DNA of 64,000 nt. It comes from Rugamonas brunnea. Lineage in GTDB: Bacteria; Pseudomonadota; Gammaproteobacteria; Burkholderiales; Burkholderiaceae_D. Under the pieces are notes generated by a model. The model did not search any database. It saw nothing but the letters and a program-made list of their open reading frames with translations, and was not told where the DNA came from. Positions 9,796-18,255 of the stretch are shown here, in pieces. Each line of letters begins with the position of its first letter. The first letter of the stretch is position 1. The position numbers were made by a program, and so were the translations under genes. The stretch is taken from NCBI RefSeq assembly GCF_014042345.1, contig NZ_JACEZT010000008.1:124001-188000 (forward strand), in the 5' to 3' direction.

Positions 9796-9962
9796 GGTAA
9801 CTCCTCGTATTGTGCCATCTTACAAAGAAACGGCCTTAACGTGGAGCAATTTTCACGTGCGCGTCAACGACTGTGGATCGGACTGCGTTGTATTCTCGTT
9901 CGCTGCCGTGCGCTGGCGCAAAACACGGTAGAATTGCCGCTGGTTTTACTATGGAGATAAAG

Positions 9963-10280
9963 ATGAAACGCACTTTGATGATGGTTGGTATGGTTGTGTC
10001 GGCTTTCGCTTCGCAAGCTGCGATGGCGGATGCAGGTTTGGATTTGGCCAAGTCGAAAAACTGCCTGGCTTGCCACGCAGTGAGCACCAAGCTGGTGGGC
10101 CCGGCTTACAAGGATGTGGCCGCGAAATACGCAGGCCAGAAGGATGCTGAAGCCAAGCTGGTACAGAAAGTCATGAAGGGCGGTTCGGGCACCTGGGGCG
10201 CGATCCCGATGCCAGCCAATCCACAGGTGACCGAGGCGGAAGCCCACACCCTGGTGAAGTGGGTGCTGGCGCAGAAATAA
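9963..10280 (+). CDS. Periplasmic class I cytochrome c (c551/c552-like)
   Basis: The 105-residue precursor has a signal peptide of about 22 residues ending AMA-DA. A single CLACH haem-binding motif lies near residue 35, and a distal methionine in the GAIPMPANP loop is the likely sixth ligand, as in c551/c552 electron carriers. It probably shuttles electrons to a terminal oxidase or peroxidase in the periplasm. The start at 9963 is preferred over an in-frame ATG at 9951 because GGAGAT lies at the right distance before it. A TAGAAT at 9929-9934 may be the -10 element. Confidence 0.92.
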   Translation: MKRTLMMVGMVVSAFASQAAMADAGLDLAKSKNCLACHAVSTKLVGPAYKDVAAKYAGQKDAEAKLVQKVMKGGSGTWGAIPMPANPQVTEAEAHTLVKWVLAQK

Positions 10281-10298
10281 TCTGCCCGGATCCAAAAA

Positions 10299-10328
10299 CG
10301 AACGCGCCGGTGACGGCGCGTTTTTTTT
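10299..10328 (+). terminator. Terminator after the cytochrome c gene
   Basis: ACGCGCC and GGCGCGT form a 7-base-pair stem around a short GGTGAC loop, followed by eight T residues. Confidence 0.85.
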
Positions 10329-10400
10329 GTCCCTGCCGCAAGCGGCGCCGGGCGCATGGCCCGGCCGTGAGTGCTTACTTACTTTATCTTTACCTGATCT

Positions 10401-11543
10401 TTACTTGACCACTTCCATCTTGGTCTTCTTGCCGCCCTTGTAGGTGAACAGGGTCAGCGCGCCGTCCTTGATGTCGCCATGCGGATCGAAGGTGATCAGG
10501 CCCGTCACGCCCTGGTACTTGACCTTGGCCAGGTAGGGCAGGTATTTGGCCGGCTCGGCCGACTTGGCGTCCTGCATCGCGGTGGCCATGGTCATCACGG
10601 CGTCGTACACGTACGGGGCGTACAGCTGCACGTCCATGTTGAACTTCTGCTTGTAGCGGGCGCGGAAGTCGTCCATGCCTTTCTGCTGGTCGGCCGTCAC
10701 GCCGCCCGCTTCGGCGCAGGTGACCTGGCCTTCGCCGATGCCGTCGCCAGCCAGGCGCGGCAGCGCTTCCGTGCACACGCCGTCGCCGGCCATGAACTTG
10801 GCCTTGATGCCCAGCGCCTTCATCTGGCGCAGCATGGGGCCGCCCACCGAATCCATGCCGCCGAAGAACACCAGGTCCGGGTTCTTGGCCTTGATGCTGG
10901 TCAGGATGGCGTTGAAGTCGGTGGCGTTGGCGTTGGTGAATTCCTTGCCGACGATTTGCACGCCGGGCAGCGCTTTCTTGGCGCCCTTGACGAATTCCTC
11001 GGCCACGCCCTGGCCGTAGGCCGTGCGGTCGTCGATGATGGCGATCTTCTTGGCGTTCAGCTTCTGCACCGCGTAGGCGCCCAGCGTGCCGCCCAGCTTG
11101 TTGTCGTTGGCGACCACGCGGAACGCCGTGTTGAAGTTCTGCTTGGTGTACTGCGGCGTGGTGGCGGCCGGCGAAATCTGCGGGATGCCGGCGTCGAAGT
11201 AGATCTTGGAGGCGGGCACGGTGGTGCCCGAGTTCAGGTGGCCGATCACGCCGTTGACCTTGGCGTCGACCAGCTTCTGCGCCACGGCCGTGCCCTGTTT
11301 CGGATCGGCGCCGTCGTCTTCCGGCACCAGCACCCATTTGACGGCCTTGCCGTTGATCTTCACACCCTTGGCGTTCAGGTCGTCGATCGCCATCTTGGCC
11401 GCTTGCTCGTTGTCCTTGCCCAGGTGGGCGGAGGCGCCCGACACGGGGCCCACGTGGCCGATCTTGACCACTTCTTGCGCGCCGGCGCTGCCTGCGAATG
11501 CGAGGGCAATGGCGAGTGGAATGAACTTAGTCTTGAACAGCAT
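10401..11543 (-). CDS. Branched-chain amino acid ABC transporter substrate-binding protein (LivK/LivJ type)
   Basis: The 380-residue periplasmic protein has a signal peptide of about 20 residues (cleavage after AGA-Q) and a type I periplasmic-binding fold. Conserved blocks are VVKIGHVGPVSGASAHLGKD at the mature N-terminus and VIGHLNSGTTVPASKIYFDA. It should bind Leu/Ile/Val or related compounds and deliver them to a LivHMGF membrane complex. Such genes are present at 60.9-64.0 kb, but this one is separate. Two ATG codons compete: the one at 11549 is only one base from GGAGA, while 11543 has a seven-base spacing, so 11543 is used. Confidence 0.9.
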   Translation of the reverse strand: MLFKTKFIPLAIALAFAGSAGAQEVVKIGHVGPVSGASAHLGKDNEQAAKMAIDDLNAKGVKINGKAVKWVLVPEDDGADPKQGTAVAQKLVDAKVNGVIGHLNSGTTVPASKIYFDAGIPQISPAATTPQYTKQNFNTAFRVVANDNKLGGTLGAYAVQKLNAKKIAIIDDRTAYGQGVAEEFVKGAKKALPGVQIVGKEFTNANATDFNAILTSIKAKNPDLVFFGGMDSVGGPMLRQMKALGIKAKFMAGDGVCTEALPRLAGDGIGEGQVTCAEAGGVTADQQKGMDDFRARYKQKFNMDVQLYAPYVYDAVMTMATAMQDAKSAEPAKYLPYLAKVKYQGVTGLITFDPHGDIKDGALTLFTYKGGKKTKMEVVK

Positions 11544-11598
11544 AAACATTCTCCAATGAATAGGTCACGGCGGCGCCACGGTGAGGCCGGTCGGAAAT

Positions 11599-11630
11599 TT
11601 GTACAAGGGCAAAAGGTACAACAAATTATC
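11599..11630 (-). promoter_or_regulatory. Inverted repeat and possible -10 upstream of the binding-protein gene
   Basis: TTGTAC (11599-11604) and GTACAA (11616-11621) form a six-base inverted repeat with an 11-base spacer. A GATAAT read on the minus strand at 11625-11630 would place the start of transcription at the repeat. No good -35 is seen. It is a candidate operator for amino-acid control. Confidence 0.3.
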
Positions 11631-11662
11631 GCGTTAGCAAAGGATGATTTGCCACGGCGCGA

Positions 11663-12043
11663 TTATTTGCGGGCTTGCAGGTGGGTCAGTTCCTGGCTCA
11701 CGGCGCGGGCCACGATTTTTTCGATCGTGTCCTGCAAGCCGCCACGGATCTCGGCGGTCAGGTCGCGCAGCGCGTGGCTCAGCACTTCCGCCATGCTGTC
11801 CTTGATGCGCTGCTCCAGCACGAAGTCGACCCGGCTTTGCAGCTGCTGCACGATGCGGGTGGCGAGCCGGCGTTCCAGCACCTCCCATTCGTGCTCGCTC
11901 CAGCCGGCCAGCGCCTGTGCTTCGAGCCGGGCGCCGTGGTCAGCGTGCGCCAGCGCGGCGCCGTCGGCGGCCGGCGCCGGATCGTCGCGCAACACTTCGG
12001 TCAGGACGGGGATGCTGGCGTCAAACGGTTGGGCTGGAGTCAT
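11663..12043 (-). CDS. Protein of unknown function next to holC (DUF2486-like)
   Basis: The 126-residue cytoplasmic protein begins MTPAQPFDASIPVLTEVLRD. The SIPVLTEV motif and the position after holC match a Burkholderiales family of unknown function (DUF2486-like; my assignment is from pattern, not a search). The rest is a predicted helical region rich in Arg/Glu/Leu (WEVLERRLATRIVQQLQSRV), ending in two amphipathic helices. The ATG overlaps the holC stop (ATGA), so the pair is translationally coupled. A link to the replisome is only suggested by this coupling. Confidence 0.7.
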   Translation of the reverse strand: MTPAQPFDASIPVLTEVLRDDPAPAADGAALAHADHGARLEAQALAGWSEHEWEVLERRLATRIVQQLQSRVDFVLEQRIKDSMAEVLSHALRDLTAEIRGGLQDTIEKIVARAVSQELTHLQARK

Positions 12044-12465
12044 GACTTGTTGGCGACGAAGTGGGTGAGGGGATGGTTTTGACGCTTGTAGGCGACGTAG
12101 CGCTGGCGGCCGGCGGCCGCGTCGTCTTCCTCGGCGGACACGACTTCGATTACGCGCTGGAAGCTGTCCACCACGGACGGAATGCGGCGCGACAGATTCA
12201 CCAGCAAGTCGTGGTGGGGCAGCGCGGCGCCGTCGTTGTCGGCCAGGATGATGGGCGTGGCGGACGCCAGCGCATCGCCGGCGGGCACGTGCGGCAGGAA
12301 GTCGGTGGCCGAAAACGTCCACATCATGCCATCAAGTTCGGCCAGCTGCGCCGCATCGTCCGTCATCAGCACGATGCGGTTGCCGGCCGCGTAAGCCTTG
12401 CGGGCCAGCCGGCAGGCGTAGGCCAGCTTGTCGGGCACATTGGTGTGGAAGTCGATGCGGGTCAT
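12040..12465 (-). CDS. holC: DNA polymerase III subunit chi
   Basis: The 141-residue protein has the chi-subunit fold: the N-terminal TRIDFHTNVPDKLAYACRLA, then NRIVLMTDD, the WTFSATDFLPHV block and the FQRVIEVVS region. Chi links the clamp loader to single-stranded-DNA-binding protein in the replisome. In many relatives holC follows pepA; here pepA is absent and a glutaredoxin-domain gene lies upstream instead. Confidence 0.9.
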   Translation of the reverse strand: MTRIDFHTNVPDKLAYACRLARKAYAAGNRIVLMTDDAAQLAELDGMMWTFSATDFLPHVPAGDALASATPIILADNDGAALPHHDLLVNLSRRIPSVVDSFQRVIEVVSAEEDDAAAGRQRYVAYKRQNHPLTHFVANKS

Positions 12466-12510
12466 AGTCGGATGGGTGGGAAGCCGGAACAGGATTGTAT
12501 AGCCGCCATG

Positions 12511-13188
12511 CTAAAACTGAAAATCGGGCGTTGCATTGAGCGGCGGCAATTTCTTCAGCCTTGCTGCCTCGTCGGCGGTCGCCTTGGCCGCGGCGGCGGC
12601 CTGTTCCGCGGCGCTGGGCACAGGCGGCGGGGCGGCCGGCGTGGGCGCGGCCTGCCGGAAATCGGGCGGCAGCATGTTTTCCGTGGGGTAGCCTGCATCG
12701 CTGAGCAACACGTCCCAGCTGTTCTGTTCAAAGCCGACCTGCCGGGTGCGGCCCACCAGCAACAGGGGCAACTGGCCCTTGCCGCCGGCCTGGTTCAAGG
12801 CGGCGCGGTCTTCCGGCGTGTTGACGGTCTTTTCCTTGTAGGGAATGCCGCGCGCCCGCAGCATGGCGCGGGCCTGGTCGCAGATCTCGCACGGACTGGT
12901 GCTGTACAAGGTGACGGGGCGGTTGCGCGCCGCCTCGGCCAGTTGCGGCGGCAGGTCCGCTTGCGGGCCGGTTGCGAACGACTTGATCTCGACTTTGGTC
13001 TTGGCCGCTGCCTCGGGCGGCGGCGGGGCGTCGCTGTAGTGGGTGACGCCCTTGCTGTCCACCCATTTGTACATCTGCGCGGCGGCCGGGCCGGCCGCGA
13101 GCAGCAAGGACAGGGCCAGCGCGCCGGCCAGCGGCGCGGCCAGTCCGGAGGCCAGCGGGGTGGCCGGCTTGGCCAGTACGTTGCTCAT
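12511..13188 (-). CDS. Secreted DUF4124 plus glutaredoxin-like domain protein
   Basis: The protein has 225 residues. An N-terminal hydrophobic stretch (about residues 20-37) ending AAA-Q suggests export. Residues 38-55 are the DUF4124 signature MYKWVDSKGVTHYSDAPPP, a short domain common in periplasmic proteobacterial proteins. Residues 91-170 look like glutaredoxin, with the redox pair CEIC at C100/C103 and a GKGQLPLLLVG strand that contains the conserved cis-proline. The C-terminus is Ala/Pro-rich. A periplasmic thiol-redox role is plausible but the partner is unknown. It lies 27 bases downstream of the oligopeptidase gene on the same strand. Confidence 0.85.
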   Translation of the reverse strand: MSNVLAKPATPLASGLAAPLAGALALSLLLAAGPAAAQMYKWVDSKGVTHYSDAPPPPEAAAKTKVEIKSFATGPQADLPPQLAEAARNRPVTLYSTSPCEICDQARAMLRARGIPYKEKTVNTPEDRAALNQAGGKGQLPLLLVGRTRQVGFEQNSWDVLLSDAGYPTENMLPPDFRQAAPTPAAPPPVPSAAEQAAAAAKATADEAARLKKLPPLNATPDFQF

Positions 13189-13215
13189 GGTGCGCTCCCG
13201 GTTGGTGTCGGAGGG

Positions 13216-15300
13216 TCAGGCCGCCATGCCGCTGTGGCGCAGCAGCGCGTCGATGCTGGGTTCGCGGCCACGGAAGGCCGTGAACGATTCCAGTGCCGGG
13301 CGCGAACCGCCCACGGCCAGGATCTCCTGCTGGAAGCGCTTGCCCGTTTCCGAGGTCAGGTCGGCGCCGCCCAGCGCCTTGGCTTCTTCGAAGGCGGCGT
13401 AGGCGTCGGCCGACAGCACCTCGGCCCACTTGTAGCTGTAGTAGCCGGCCGCGTAACCGCCGGCGAAGATGTGGCCGAAGGCATTCTGGAAACGGTTGAA
13501 GGCGGGCGGGATGATGACGGCGAACTGGCGCCGCACGTCGTCGATCACTTGCTGCACGGTTTGCGTGCCGTTCGGGTCGTAGTCGTAGTGCAAGTGCATG
13601 TCGAGCAGCGAGAATTCCACCTGCCGCAGCGTTTGCAGGCCGGACTGGAAGTTCTTGGCCGCCAGCATCTTGTCGTACAGCGCGCGCGGCAGCGGTTCGC
13701 CCGTCTGCGCGTGGGCCGTCATGTGCTCCAGCACTTCCCATTCCCAGCAGAAGTTCTCCATGAACTGCGACGGCAGTTCGACCGCGTCCCACTCGACGCC
13801 GGAGATGCCGGACACGCCGATCTCGTCCACCAGCGTCAGCATGTGGTGCAGGCCGTGGCCGAATTCGTGGAACAGCGTGATCACTTCATCGTGCGTGAAC
13901 AGCGACGGCTGTACCTTGCCATCGACCACGGCTGGCTCTGTGAAGTTGCAGGTCAGGTAGGCCACCGGCGTTTGCACGGCGCCGCCGCTGTCGATGCGGC
14001 GGCCGCGCGCGTCGTCCATCCACGCGCCGCCGCTCTTGCCGGCGCGCGCGTACAGGTCGAGGTAGAACTGGCCCACCAGCTTGCCGTGCCGCTCGATGCG
14101 GAAGAAGCGCACGTCCTTGTGCCAGGTGGTGGCCGTGTCCGGCAGGATGGTGACGGTGAACAGGTTCTGCACCAGCCGGAACAGGCCGTCGATCACCTTG
14201 TGCTCGGGGAAGTACTGCTTCACTTCCTGGGCCGAGAACGCGTAGCGGCGCTCCTGCAGTTTTTCCGAGGCGTAGGGCAGGTCCCAGGCGGCCAGTTCGG
14301 CCAGGCCCAGCTCGTCCTTGGCGAACTGGCGCAGCTCGGCCAGGTCCTGTTCCGCGAACGGACGGGCGCGCTTGGCCAGGTCTTCCAGGAAGGCGATCAC
14401 CTGTTCCGGGCTTTGCGCCATCTTCGGCACCAGCGACACTTCCGCGAAGTTGCGGTAGCCGAGCAGCTTGGCTTCCTCGTCGCGCAGCTTGAGCAGGGTG
14501 ACGATGTTGGCCGTGTTGTCCCACTTCTCGCGCTCGCTGAACATGCTGCCTTCGGCGGAGGCCTTGGTGGCGTTGGCGCGATACACGGTCTCGCGCAGTT
14601 CGCGCTTGTCGGCGAATTGCAGGATAGGGAAGTAGGACGGGAAGTGCAGCGAGAATGCGTAGCCGGCCTTGCCTTCCTTCTCGGCGGCGGCGCGGGCGGC
14701 CTGCTTGACGTCCTCGGGCACGCCGGACAGCTCGGCCTCGTCGGCCACCAGCAGCTTGTAGTCGTTGGTGGCGTCGAGCACGTTTTCCGAGAAGCGGGTG
14801 GAGACGGCCGCGTGTTCTTCCTGGATCGCGGCGAAACGTTCCTTCTTGTCGGCCGGCAGTTCGGCGCCGCCCATGCGGAAGTCGCGCACGGCGTTGTCGA
14901 TGATGCGTTGGCGGGCCGGCGCCAGCGCGGCGAATCCGGCGCTGGCGCGCAGCGCCTTGTACTTGCCGAACAGCGCCTCGTTCTGGGCCAGCGCAGTCCA
15001 GAATTCCGTCACCTTGGGCTGGTTCTCGTTGTAGGTGGCGCGCAGTTCGGGCGTGTCGACCACGTTGTTCAGGTGGCTGACGATGCCCCAGGCGCGGCCC
15101 AGCAGCTCGGTGGTGTTCTCCAGCGGGGCCACGAAGCTGTCCCAGCTCACGGCGCCCGTGTCCGCTTCCAGTTGGGCCACCACGGCGCGGCAGCGTTCCA
15201 GCAAGTCGGCGATGGCCGGCGTAACGTGCTCGGGCTTGATCGCGTCGAAGCGGGGCAGGCCGCTAAAGTCCAGCAGGGGATTGAGGGCGTCGGTGGTCAT
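13216..15300 (-). CDS. prlC: Oligopeptidase A (M3 family zinc metallopeptidase)
   Basis: The 694-residue cytoplasmic enzyme degrades short peptides, including cleaved signal peptides. The zinc site HEFGHGLHH lies near residue 475, with a downstream Glu in WDAVELPSQFMENFCWE as third ligand. N-terminal MTTDALNPLLDFSGLPRFD is typical for OpdA/PrlC. The length matches E. coli PrlC (about 680). The ATG at 15300 is chosen because upstream in-frame sequence overlaps the palindromic repeats. It is followed closely by the glutaredoxin-like gene. Confidence 0.95.
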   Translation of the reverse strand: MTTDALNPLLDFSGLPRFDAIKPEHVTPAIADLLERCRAVVAQLEADTGAVSWDSFVAPLENTTELLGRAWGIVSHLNNVVDTPELRATYNENQPKVTEFWTALAQNEALFGKYKALRASAGFAALAPARQRIIDNAVRDFRMGGAELPADKKERFAAIQEEHAAVSTRFSENVLDATNDYKLLVADEAELSGVPEDVKQAARAAAEKEGKAGYAFSLHFPSYFPILQFADKRELRETVYRANATKASAEGSMFSEREKWDNTANIVTLLKLRDEEAKLLGYRNFAEVSLVPKMAQSPEQVIAFLEDLAKRARPFAEQDLAELRQFAKDELGLAELAAWDLPYASEKLQERRYAFSAQEVKQYFPEHKVIDGLFRLVQNLFTVTILPDTATTWHKDVRFFRIERHGKLVGQFYLDLYARAGKSGGAWMDDARGRRIDSGGAVQTPVAYLTCNFTEPAVVDGKVQPSLFTHDEVITLFHEFGHGLHHMLTLVDEIGVSGISGVEWDAVELPSQFMENFCWEWEVLEHMTAHAQTGEPLPRALYDKMLAAKNFQSGLQTLRQVEFSLLDMHLHYDYDPNGTQTVQQVIDDVRRQFAVIIPPAFNRFQNAFGHIFAGGYAAGYYSYKWAEVLSADAYAAFEEAKALGGADLTSETGKRFQQEILAVGGSRPALESFTAFRGREPSIDALLRHSGMAA

Positions 15301-15349
15301 GGTCGTTCCAGTGTGGTGGTTCGGTATCGTCCCCGCCGGTGGCGGGGCT

Positions 15350-15414
15350 CCATACCGGGCGTGTCGCTGGCACACGGGCGGCACGCCGGGTATGGGTTCC
15401 CGCCTGCGCGGGAA
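15350..15414. repeat. REP-like palindromic element between folD and prlC
   Basis: CCATACCGGGCGTG (15350-15363) and CACGCCGGGTATGG (15382-15395) are perfect 14-base inverted repeats around an 18-base spacer. Directly after comes TTCCCGC-CTGC-GCGGGAA (15397-15414), a second palindrome of a type common as an interspersed repeat in betaproteobacteria. The element lies upstream of the prlC start and downstream of folD. Confidence 0.6.
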
Positions 15415-15426
15415 CGACGTCCTGCT

Positions 15427-15455
15427 GACTGGGGCGTCCGGCGGGCGCCCCAGTC
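15427..15455. terminator. Hairpin at the end of folD
   Basis: GACTGGGGCG and CGCCCCAGTC pair around a short loop. On the minus strand, where folD is read, no T-run follows, so termination efficiency is uncertain; the T-rich side is on the plus strand. Confidence 0.4.
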
Positions 15456-15463
15456 TGTTTTTC

Positions 15464-16309
15464 TTACAGGCGCTCGGCCGCTTCCACCGTGTTCATCAGC
15501 AGCATGGTGATGGTCATCGGACCCACGCCGCCCGGCACTGGCGTGATGTGCGACGCCACTTCCTTGACGCCGGCGAAATCGACGTCGCCGCACAGCTTGC
15601 CCGCGTCGTCGCGGTTCATGCCCACGTCGATCACGATGGCGCCGGGCTTGACCATGTCGGCCGTCAGCGTGTTGCGGCGGCCCACGGCGGCCACCACCAC
15701 GTCGGCCTGGCGGGTATGCACGCCCAGGTCCGGCGTCGCGCTATGGCAGATGGTGACGGTGGCGTTGGCTTGCAAGAGCAGCAGGCCCATCGGCTTGCCG
15801 ACGGTGTTGCTGCGGCCGATCACGACGGCGTGCTTGCCGCGCAGGTCGACGCCGGTCGATTCGATCAGCTTCATGCAGCCGTAAGGCGTGCAGGGACGGA
15901 AGCCTTCCAGGCCGGTCATCAGTTCGCCGGCGCTGAGCACCGAGTAGCCGTCCACGTCCTTGGTGGTGGAGATGGCTTCGATCACCTTGTGCGGGTTGAT
16001 GTGCTTGGGCAGCGGCATTTGCACCAGGATGCCGTGGATGGCCGGGTCGGCGTTGAGCTTGGCGATGCGGGCCAGCAGGGCGGCCTCGGACAGGTCGGCC
16101 TCGTACTTTTCCAGCACCGAGTGGAAGCCCACGTCGCCGCAAGCCTTGACCTTGTTGCGCACGTAGACCTGGCTGGCCGGGTCTTCGCCGACCAGGATCA
16201 CGGCCAGGCCGGGCTGCTTGCCCTTGGCGGTCAGCGCGGCGGCGCGCGCGGCGATTTCACCACGCAGTTTTTGGGAGAGGGCGATTCCGTCGATCAGTTG
16301 TGCAGGCAT
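15464..16309 (-). CDS. folD: Bifunctional methylenetetrahydrofolate dehydrogenase / cyclohydrolase
   Basis: The 281-residue cytoplasmic enzyme interconverts 5,10-methylene-, methenyl- and 10-formyl-tetrahydrofolate using NADP. Signatures: [18 protein letters not shown] (catalytic Tyr and Lys), [13 protein letters not shown], the Rossmann-fold block [13 protein letters not shown] and the C-terminal [22 protein letters not shown] on the minus strand at 16338-16343 gives a probable -10 about 30 bases before the ATG, with GGAGGG as ribosome site. Formyl-folate feeds purN (52.5 kb). Confidence 0.96.
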   Translation of the reverse strand: MPAQLIDGIALSQKLRGEIAARAAALTAKGKQPGLAVILVGEDPASQVYVRNKVKACGDVGFHSVLEKYEADLSEAALLARIAKLNADPAIHGILVQMPLPKHINPHKVIEAISTTKDVDGYSVLSAGELMTGLEGFRPCTPYGCMKLIESTGVDLRGKHAVVIGRSNTVGKPMGLLLLQANATVTICHSATPDLGVHTRQADVVVAAVGRRNTLTADMVKPGAIVIDVGMNRDDAGKLCGDVDFAGVKEVASHITPVPGGVGPMTITMLLMNTVEAAERL

Positions 16310-16389
16310 GATTTTGGCAATTGGAGGGAAAAACACGATTATAAAGCCGGGCGGGGGTGGGCGACGAGTCCGCGCGGTTTGGCGGACAC

Positions 16390-16419
16390 GCCGGTGGGCG
16401 CCTGCACGCGCCCACCGGC
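16390..16419. terminator. Hairpin between folD and arsA
   Basis: GCCGGTGGGCGC (16390-16401) and GCGCCCACCGGC (16408-16419) form a perfect 12-base-pair stem with a six-base loop. It lies downstream of arsA on the minus strand but lacks a T-run, so it may be a processing or boundary element as well as a terminator. Confidence 0.45.
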
Positions 16420-16435
16420 AGGCCACGCCCCGGTT

Positions 16436-16475
16436 TTTCAGCCTGTTTCAGCCCGTCTCAGCCTGTCTCAGCCGT
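16436..16475. repeat. Four-copy 10-base tandem repeat at the arsA stop
   Basis: Four near-identical 10-base units (TTTCAGCCTG, TTTCAGCCCG, TCTCAGCCTG, TCTCAGCCGT) run head to tail across the end of arsA. Each unit carries TCA, i.e. a TGA stop on the minus strand. Because 10 is not a multiple of three, the stops fall in all three reading frames. Confidence 0.8.
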
Positions 16476-18240
16476 TTCCGTGCTCGGGATGCGCCAGCTC
16501 GCGCAGGCGCGCCACGCCGACCGGCTCCTGTTGCAGCAGGGGAACCACCGCGTACCGCTGGGCGTGCCGGTTGGCCACGGCGTCGATTTCCCGCAGCTCG
16601 TTGTGGGCGCGCTGGCGCAGCAGCGCCGAGCTGGGGCGGGTGGCCGCCACGCTGCTGTTGATGACCCACGCCCATGGCTCGATGCCGGCGCGGCGCAGGT
16701 CCGCCTGCAGGTTGGCCGCCTCCAGCACCGGCGTGGTTTCGGCCAGGGTGACCAGCAGCACCTTGGTCTGGCGCGTGTCCTGCAACTGCATCATCGGCGT
16801 GGTGTAGTGCAGGCCGGTGCTGCCCATCTGGCGCGTCACTTCGCGGTGGTAGGCGCCGGTGGCATCCAGCAGCAACAGCGTGTGCCCGGTGGGCGCGGTG
16901 TCCATCACGACGAACTGTTTGCCCGCCTCGCGGATGACGCGGGAAAACGCCTGGAACACGGCGATTTCTTCCGTGCAGGGCGAGCGCAAGTCCTCCTCCA
17001 GCAGCGCCCGCCCCTGGGCGTCGAGCTGGGCGCCCTTGGTGTCGAGCACGTGCTGGCGGTAGCGCGCCGTTTCCGCGTGCGGGTCGATGCGGCTGACCGT
17101 CAGGTTGGGCAGCGACCCTTCCAGCGTTTCCGCCAGGTGCGCGGCGGGGTCGGAGGTGGTCAGGTGCACGGGCAGGCCGCGGTGCGCCAGTTCCACGGCC
17201 ACGGCGGCCGCCAGCGTGGTCTTGCCGACGCCGCCTTTACCCATGAGCATGACCAGGCCATGCCCGTCCACGGCGATGTCGTCGACCAGCGAGGCCAGGC
17301 TGGGGGCATCGAGCCGGTCCGGCAGTTCGACGGCGCAGGCCGTCTGCGGCCCGGCGCTGGCGACCAGCAGGTGGCGCAGGGCGTCCAGTCCCACCAGGTT
17401 GAACGGCTTCAGCGCGATCTGGTCACGCGGCAAGCTTTGTAGCACGTCCGGCATGGCGGCCAGCGCCGCCTGCTCGCGCTGCACGATCGCGGCGGCGAGC
17501 CCGTCGTGTTCCGCCTCGCCCGCCGGCAGCACGCCATTGATGACGAGGTATTGTTGCGACAGCCCGATGGCGGCCAGCTCCTCGTGGGTGCGGGCCACTT
17601 CGCGCAGGGTGGCCCGTTGCGCGCGCGCGACCAGCACCAGGCGGGTGCGCTGCGGATCGGCCAGCGCGTCCACGGCGGCCTTGTACTGGGCGCGCTGCTT
17701 GTCCAGCCCGGCCAGCGGCCCGAGACAAGAGGCGTCGCCTTTGCCTTCCTCCAGGAAACCGCTCCATGCGCCGGGCAGTTGCAGCAGGCGGATGGTATGG
17801 CCGGTGGGGGCGGTGTCGAAAATGATGTGTTCATAACCGGCCGTCAGGGCCGGATCGGTCAGCAAGGCGGTGAATTCATCGAAGGCGGCGATTTCCGTGG
17901 TGCAGGCGCCCGACAATTGTTCCTCGATGCCTTTGACCACACTCTCGGGCAGCACATTGCGCACCGGGCCGACGATGCGGTCACGATAGGCCTGGGCCGC
18001 CGCTTGCGGGTCGATCTCGATGGCCCACAAATTGTGCACCGCGGGGATCGCCTTGATTTGGTTACCAATGGTTTCCCCGAATACTTGCCCCACGTTCGAT
18101 GCGGGGTCCGTGCTCACCAGCAGCACGCGTTTACCGGCGGCGGCCAGTTGCACGGCCGTGGCGCAAGCGATGGAGGTCTTGCCGACTCCGCCCTTGCCGG
18201 TGAAGAAGAGGTGGCGTGGCGCTTGTTCGAGGAAGTGCAT
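16468..18240 (-). CDS. arsA: Arsenite-stimulated ATPase ArsA
   Basis: The 590-residue soluble ATPase has two homologous halves. P-loops GKGGVGKT lie at residues 15-22 and GKGGVGKTT at 334-342, each half followed by a DTAPTGHT signal-transduction motif. The three cysteines that bind As(III)/Sb(III) in E. coli ArsA are all here at the same numbers: C113, C172 and C422. ArsA normally energises the ArsB or Acr3 arsenite efflux channel at the membrane and receives arsenite from ArsD. Neither pump gene is in this operon; an aquaporin-family gene is the only membrane protein. It follows arsD by 15 bases and is the last gene of the operon. Confidence 0.95.
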   Translation of the reverse strand: MHFLEQAPRHLFFTGKGGVGKTSIACATAVQLAAAGKRVLLVSTDPASNVGQVFGETIGNQIKAIPAVHNLWAIEIDPQAAAQAYRDRIVGPVRNVLPESVVKGIEEQLSGACTTEIAAFDEFTALLTDPALTAGYEHIIFDTAPTGHTIRLLQLPGAWSGFLEEGKGDASCLGPLAGLDKQRAQYKAAVDALADPQRTRLVLVARAQRATLREVARTHEELAAIGLSQQYLVINGVLPAGEAEHDGLAAAIVQREQAALAAMPDVLQSLPRDQIALKPFNLVGLDALRHLLVASAGPQTACAVELPDRLDAPSLASLVDDIAVDGHGLVMLMGKGGVGKTTLAAAVAVELAHRGLPVHLTTSDPAAHLAETLEGSLPNLTVSRIDPHAETARYRQHVLDTKGAQLDAQGRALLEEDLRSPCTEEIAVFQAFSRVIREAGKQFVVMDTAPTGHTLLLLDATGAYHREVTRQMGSTGLHYTTPMMQLQDTRQTKVLLVTLAETTPVLEAANLQADLRRAGIEPWAWVINSSVAATRPSSALLRQRAHNELREIDAVANRHAQRYAVVPLLQQEPVGVARLRELAHPEHGNG

Positions 18241-18255
18241 GGGCGCTCCCTCCGC

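Noticed and set aside
12061..15510. An 1149-codon plus-strand open frame opposite the glutaredoxin-like and prlC genes
   Set aside because: Composition-driven shadow of two genes with clear catalytic motifs on the other strand; no domain signatures of its own.
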